Assembly: GCA_011525745.1 (NCBI GenBank)
Contig: WYBU01000006.1
Span: 1 to 64,000, forward strand
Source of the DNA: Planctomycetaceae bacterium
GTDB lineage: Bacteria; Planctomycetota; Phycisphaerae; UBA1845; UTPLA1
Length of the DNA: 64,000 nucleotides
Direction: 5' to 3'
Shown: in pieces, positions 61,735-64,000 of the stretch
How positions within the stretch are numbered: position 1 is the first letter of the stretch
Layout: every line of letters begins with the position of its first letter
The notes under the pieces: generated by a model
Seen by the model: only the letters and a program-made list of their open reading frames with translations
Database searches by the model: none
What the model was told of the DNA's origin: nothing
Program-made: the position numbers and the translations under genes

Positions 61735-61832
61735 GCAAGCGTTGGCCCTACGCGCCGCGTCGAGCGAATCTCGATTGCCGGGCGCGCGTGGCGTTGGCGG
61801 CGTGATCGCTTACTGACGTGCGCGTCTCGTTA
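61718..61832. repeat. Inverted GAGACGCGCAC repeats after ubiE
   Basis: CGAGACGCGCACGTAAGCAA (61720-61739) and CGCTTACTGACGTGCGCGTC (61808-61827) are facing copies with about 70 bp between. The first contains the ubiE stop. Confidence 0.6.
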
Positions 61833-61935
61833 CTCCGGACTTGCGGCCCGAATGGCGCCTGTGCGTCGTCGATGCGCCTTTTATCAGAGCACGCCGGCCC
61901 TTTGGCCGTGACCTGACGCATCGCGGAGTCGAAGC

Positions 61936-63783
61936 GTGACCTCCCTCAGCTCACCGTCTCCCGCCCCCCTTGTCGACCCGCCCGAAATCGTCGACGTCTG
62001 GTCGCGCACCGCACCCAAGTACCGCCGCCGCGCGACCCTCCTGCTCGGCGTCACCCTCGCCTTGTTCGCCGGCCTCTGCTGCTTCGCCTACTGGCTCCGC
62101 ACCGGCCACTACGGCCCCTGGACGGATCCCCCCTCGTATCGCGATCTGATGTGGAAGTCGTTCAACCCCGTCGGCGGAAACCAGGTCACGCTCGTCGACT
62201 TTCTCTTATTCCCCATCAGCGTCGAGCAGGTGCCCGTGCAGTGGATCATCATGGGCCTGCTGCTGGCCTCGCTCGCCTCGGTCCCCATCCTCGTAGCCAT
62301 TCTTTATCGCTTTCCCGCTTCAGTCGCCTGCGCCGTCATGGTCGGCGCGCTGGCCGCCATGCCCTGGCTCGGCCTGACCGTCCTGCTGGGCTGCATCATC
62401 GCCTCGCTGAAGCGCTTTCGACTGACGTTCCGTTTCGCCTCGGCCGTGCTGGGGCTGATCCCCGTGGCGATCTACTTCGTCAGCGCCGCGCGCCAGCCCG
62501 AGTCCGCGTTCTCGGTCACTCCGTACCGCGCCAAGATCGCCGCCCCCTGGGTGCTGGCCGTGCTCGGCTCCTGCGTCATCTGCGCCGTGGCCCTTTTTCT
62601 CGCCAAACTGATCAACTATCGCCCCGGCGGCATCGCGCCGATTCTGGCCGTTCTTTTCGGAATCCCGGTGGTGCTGTTCCACACCCAGGTCGGACGCGAC
62701 GAGCTGGAATACCGCATCCTCGAAGACCGCGTCGGCCCCGGCAGCCGCTACGTCTTCGTCAGCCGCGCGCTGGGAGAGGAGGCGCGCCGTCGCGCCACCG
62801 ACGCCTGGGCCGCCGAACAGGACGTCAGCCTGTCGGCCTTCCGCGAACGCATGTTGCGCGAGGCCCGCTCCGAAGCCTACGAGGAACAGGCCAACGACCG
62901 CCTCGAAGCCGTCGACCGCTGCGACCGCTTTCTCGAACGCTTCGGCGATCCGCCGTCGCGCTACGTCCCCAACGTGCTCTTCCTTCAGGGCCGCGCGCTC
63001 GACATGCGCATCGACCGCGCGCTGCTCGACGGCGACGAATGCCTGCTTCAGTTCCATTCCGACGTGCCGCGCTCCGCGTCGCGACCGGTCTGGGAGCGAC
63101 TGGCGACCCGTTTCCCCGACAGCGATCTGGCCGCCTTCGCCCTGTATCAGCTCGCCCTCCTCGACGGCGCCGCCGGCCGCCTCGACGACGCCGTTCGCCG
63201 CCTCGACCTGCTCGTCGCGCGCTTCTCGCGGCCCGCCCTGGCGACGCAGCCCGCCGCCGGCGCGGCGCCGACCGGCCTGTTCGGCAAGGCCGCCCCGTCG
63301 AGCAGCCTGGGATACGACCCGTCGGTCGTGGTGCGGCAGGCCGTCCGGCTGCGTGAGCTGACGCTGGCCCATCGCCACGATCCTTTGTACGGCGAGGCGC
63401 CGCTGCGGGAGTTTCTGTCGCTGAACCGCCGGCATCCGTTTTATCCGCTCAATCTTGTCCGATTATTGCTCGACTATCCGGGCGCGCGCATCGAACCGGT
63501 CTGCGCCGTGCGCCTGGCCCGGCGGGAGACGTCCCCGCGCGCCCTCGTCGAGCGCCTTCAACGCCTGGCGACGGAATACGCCGCCGCCCCGGCCCGCGCC
63601 GAAATCCTCTTCGCCCTCGGCCGGGCGCGCGAGGATCAAGGCCGCCTGTCGGAGGCCCGCCAGGCGTTTGAAACGCTGCTCGAACTGCACGCCGATTCCT
63701 CGTTCGCCGCCGACGCCCGCGAGCGGCTGATCATGCTCACGATGCTTGAGATTTCCCGCCCCGCGGGAGGAGGTCGGCCATGA
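61936..63783 (+). CDS. Membrane protein with C-terminal TPR-like region, function unknown
   Basis: A 615-aa protein from GTG 61936, after GGAG. About seven membrane helices occupy residues 35-265, then a soluble half with tetratricopeptide-like helices: RPVWERLATRFPDSDLAAFALYQLALLDGAAGRLDDAVRRLD and RAEILFALGRAREDQGRLSEARQAFETLLELHADSSFAADARERL. It ends in ATGA overlap with ubiX, so the two are coupled. It may be an assembly or scaffold factor for quinone or envelope work, but this is inference only. Confidence 0.6.
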   Translation: MTSLSSPSPAPLVDPPEIVDVWSRTAPKYRRRATLLLGVTLALFAGLCCFAYWLRTGHYGPWTDPPSYRDLMWKSFNPVGGNQVTLVDFLLFPISVEQVPVQWIIMGLLLASLASVPILVAILYRFPASVACAVMVGALAAMPWLGLTVLLGCIIASLKRFRLTFRFASAVLGLIPVAIYFVSAARQPESAFSVTPYRAKIAAPWVLAVLGSCVICAVALFLAKLINYRPGGIAPILAVLFGIPVVLFHTQVGRDELEYRILEDRVGPGSRYVFVSRALGEEARRRATDAWAAEQDVSLSAFRERMLREARSEAYEEQANDRLEAVDRCDRFLERFGDPPSRYVPNVLFLQGRALDMRIDRALLDGDECLLQFHSDVPRSASRPVWERLATRFPDSDLAAFALYQLALLDGAAGRLDDAVRRLDLLVARFSRPALATQPAAGAAPTGLFGKAAPSSSLGYDPSVVVRQAVRLRELTLAHRHDPLYGEAPLREFLSLNRRHPFYPLNLVRLLLDYPGARIEPVCAVRLARRETSPRALVERLQRLATEYAAAPARAEILFALGRAREDQGRLSEARQAFETLLELHADSSFAADARERLIMLTMLEISRPAGGGRP

Positions 63784-64000
63784 CGCGCCGATTCGTCGTC
63801 GCCATCACCGGCGCCAGCGGCGCGGCTTACGCCCGCCGCCTCGCGCAATGCCTGGCCGCCGCCGGGGAGGAGCTGCACCTGATCGTCTCGCCCTACGGCC
63901 GCCGGCTGATCGCCGACGAGCTGGACATCCAAAACGTCACGGTCGAGTCGCTGCTGGGACGTCCGGCGGACAACGTGACGCTGCACGGCTATCAGGACCT
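63780..64000 (+). CDS. ubiX: Flavin prenyltransferase UbiX (truncated by window end)
   Basis: The first 73 aa are seen. RRFVVAITGASGAAYARRLAQCLAAAG is the UbiX/Pad1 flavin-binding N-terminus; LHLIVSPYGRRLIADEL follows. It makes the prenylated FMN cofactor used by UbiD decarboxylases. The gene begins by a 4-bp overlap (ATGA at 63780) with the upstream gene, after GGGAGGAGG. The C-terminus lies outside the window. Confidence 0.88.
   Translation, partial: MTRRFVVAITGASGAAYARRLAQCLAAAGEELHLIVSPYGRRLIADELDIQNVTVESLLGRPADNVTLHGYQD

Overview
The window looks like chromosomal DNA of a Planctomycetota-type bacterium. The evidence is high GC, a division/cell-wall cluster without ftsA or ftsZ, three membrane proteins with C-terminal zinc ribbons, FG-GAP and HEAT-repeat proteins, a Hanks-type kinase, and dense dispersed palindromic intergenic repeats. 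No rRNA, tRNA, integrase or transposase was seen. The lineage is inferred from gene content only.

Layout. 1-1075: repeat block. 1.1-9.7 kb (mostly minus): secreted zinc metalloprotease, a small hydrophobic ORF, a toxin-antitoxin locus with frameshifted toxin, an old-yellow-enzyme oxidoreductase, a YbaK-type deacylase and a PhoD-like phosphatase. 10.2-22.2 kb (plus): serine acetyltransferase, a membrane glycosyltransferase, a Na/Ca exchanger-like protein, DnaE, a predicted truncated-haemoglobin lipoprotein, a Ser/Thr kinase, MoaB/Mog and Pcm. 22.6-28.6 kb (plus): murG-murC-murB-ddl-ftsQ-like; murD lies alone at 44.6 kb. 28.9-46.5 kb is mixed: membrane protein, TIM-barrel epimerase, GlnRS, a cluster of zinc-ribbon membrane proteins with a retropepsin-like protease, a ThiD2-ThiE fusion, a carboxypeptidase-regulatory/thioredoxin gene interrupted by an in-frame TGA, Aat, a Phd/VapC pair, a lipid kinase and MurD. 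46.5-57.2 kb: HEAT-repeat protein, SpoIIE-type phosphatase, DUF192 lipoprotein, three STAS proteins, an RsbW-like kinase, a DUF1570 peptidase, an FG-GAP protein and an ExbB/TolQ-like channel. 57.3-60.5 kb: a phage-type large terminase and a DUF935 (Mu gp29-like) portal with no other phage gene in view. 60.9-64.0 kb: UbiE/MenG, a membrane/TPR protein and the start of UbiX.

How they fit together. MurG, MurC, MurB, Ddl and MurD are peptidoglycan-precursor enzymes, so this organism should build a wall. The phosphatase, RsbW-like kinase and STAS proteins form a probable partner-switching regulatory set. Between the genes lie families of hairpin-forming repeats, some of which run into gene ends and supply stop codons. 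The most unusual items are the isolated terminase-portal pair, the mosaic 36-41 bp minisatellite present at two loci, the predicted exported haemoglobin, and the carboxypeptidase-regulatory/thioredoxin gene split by one stop codon.
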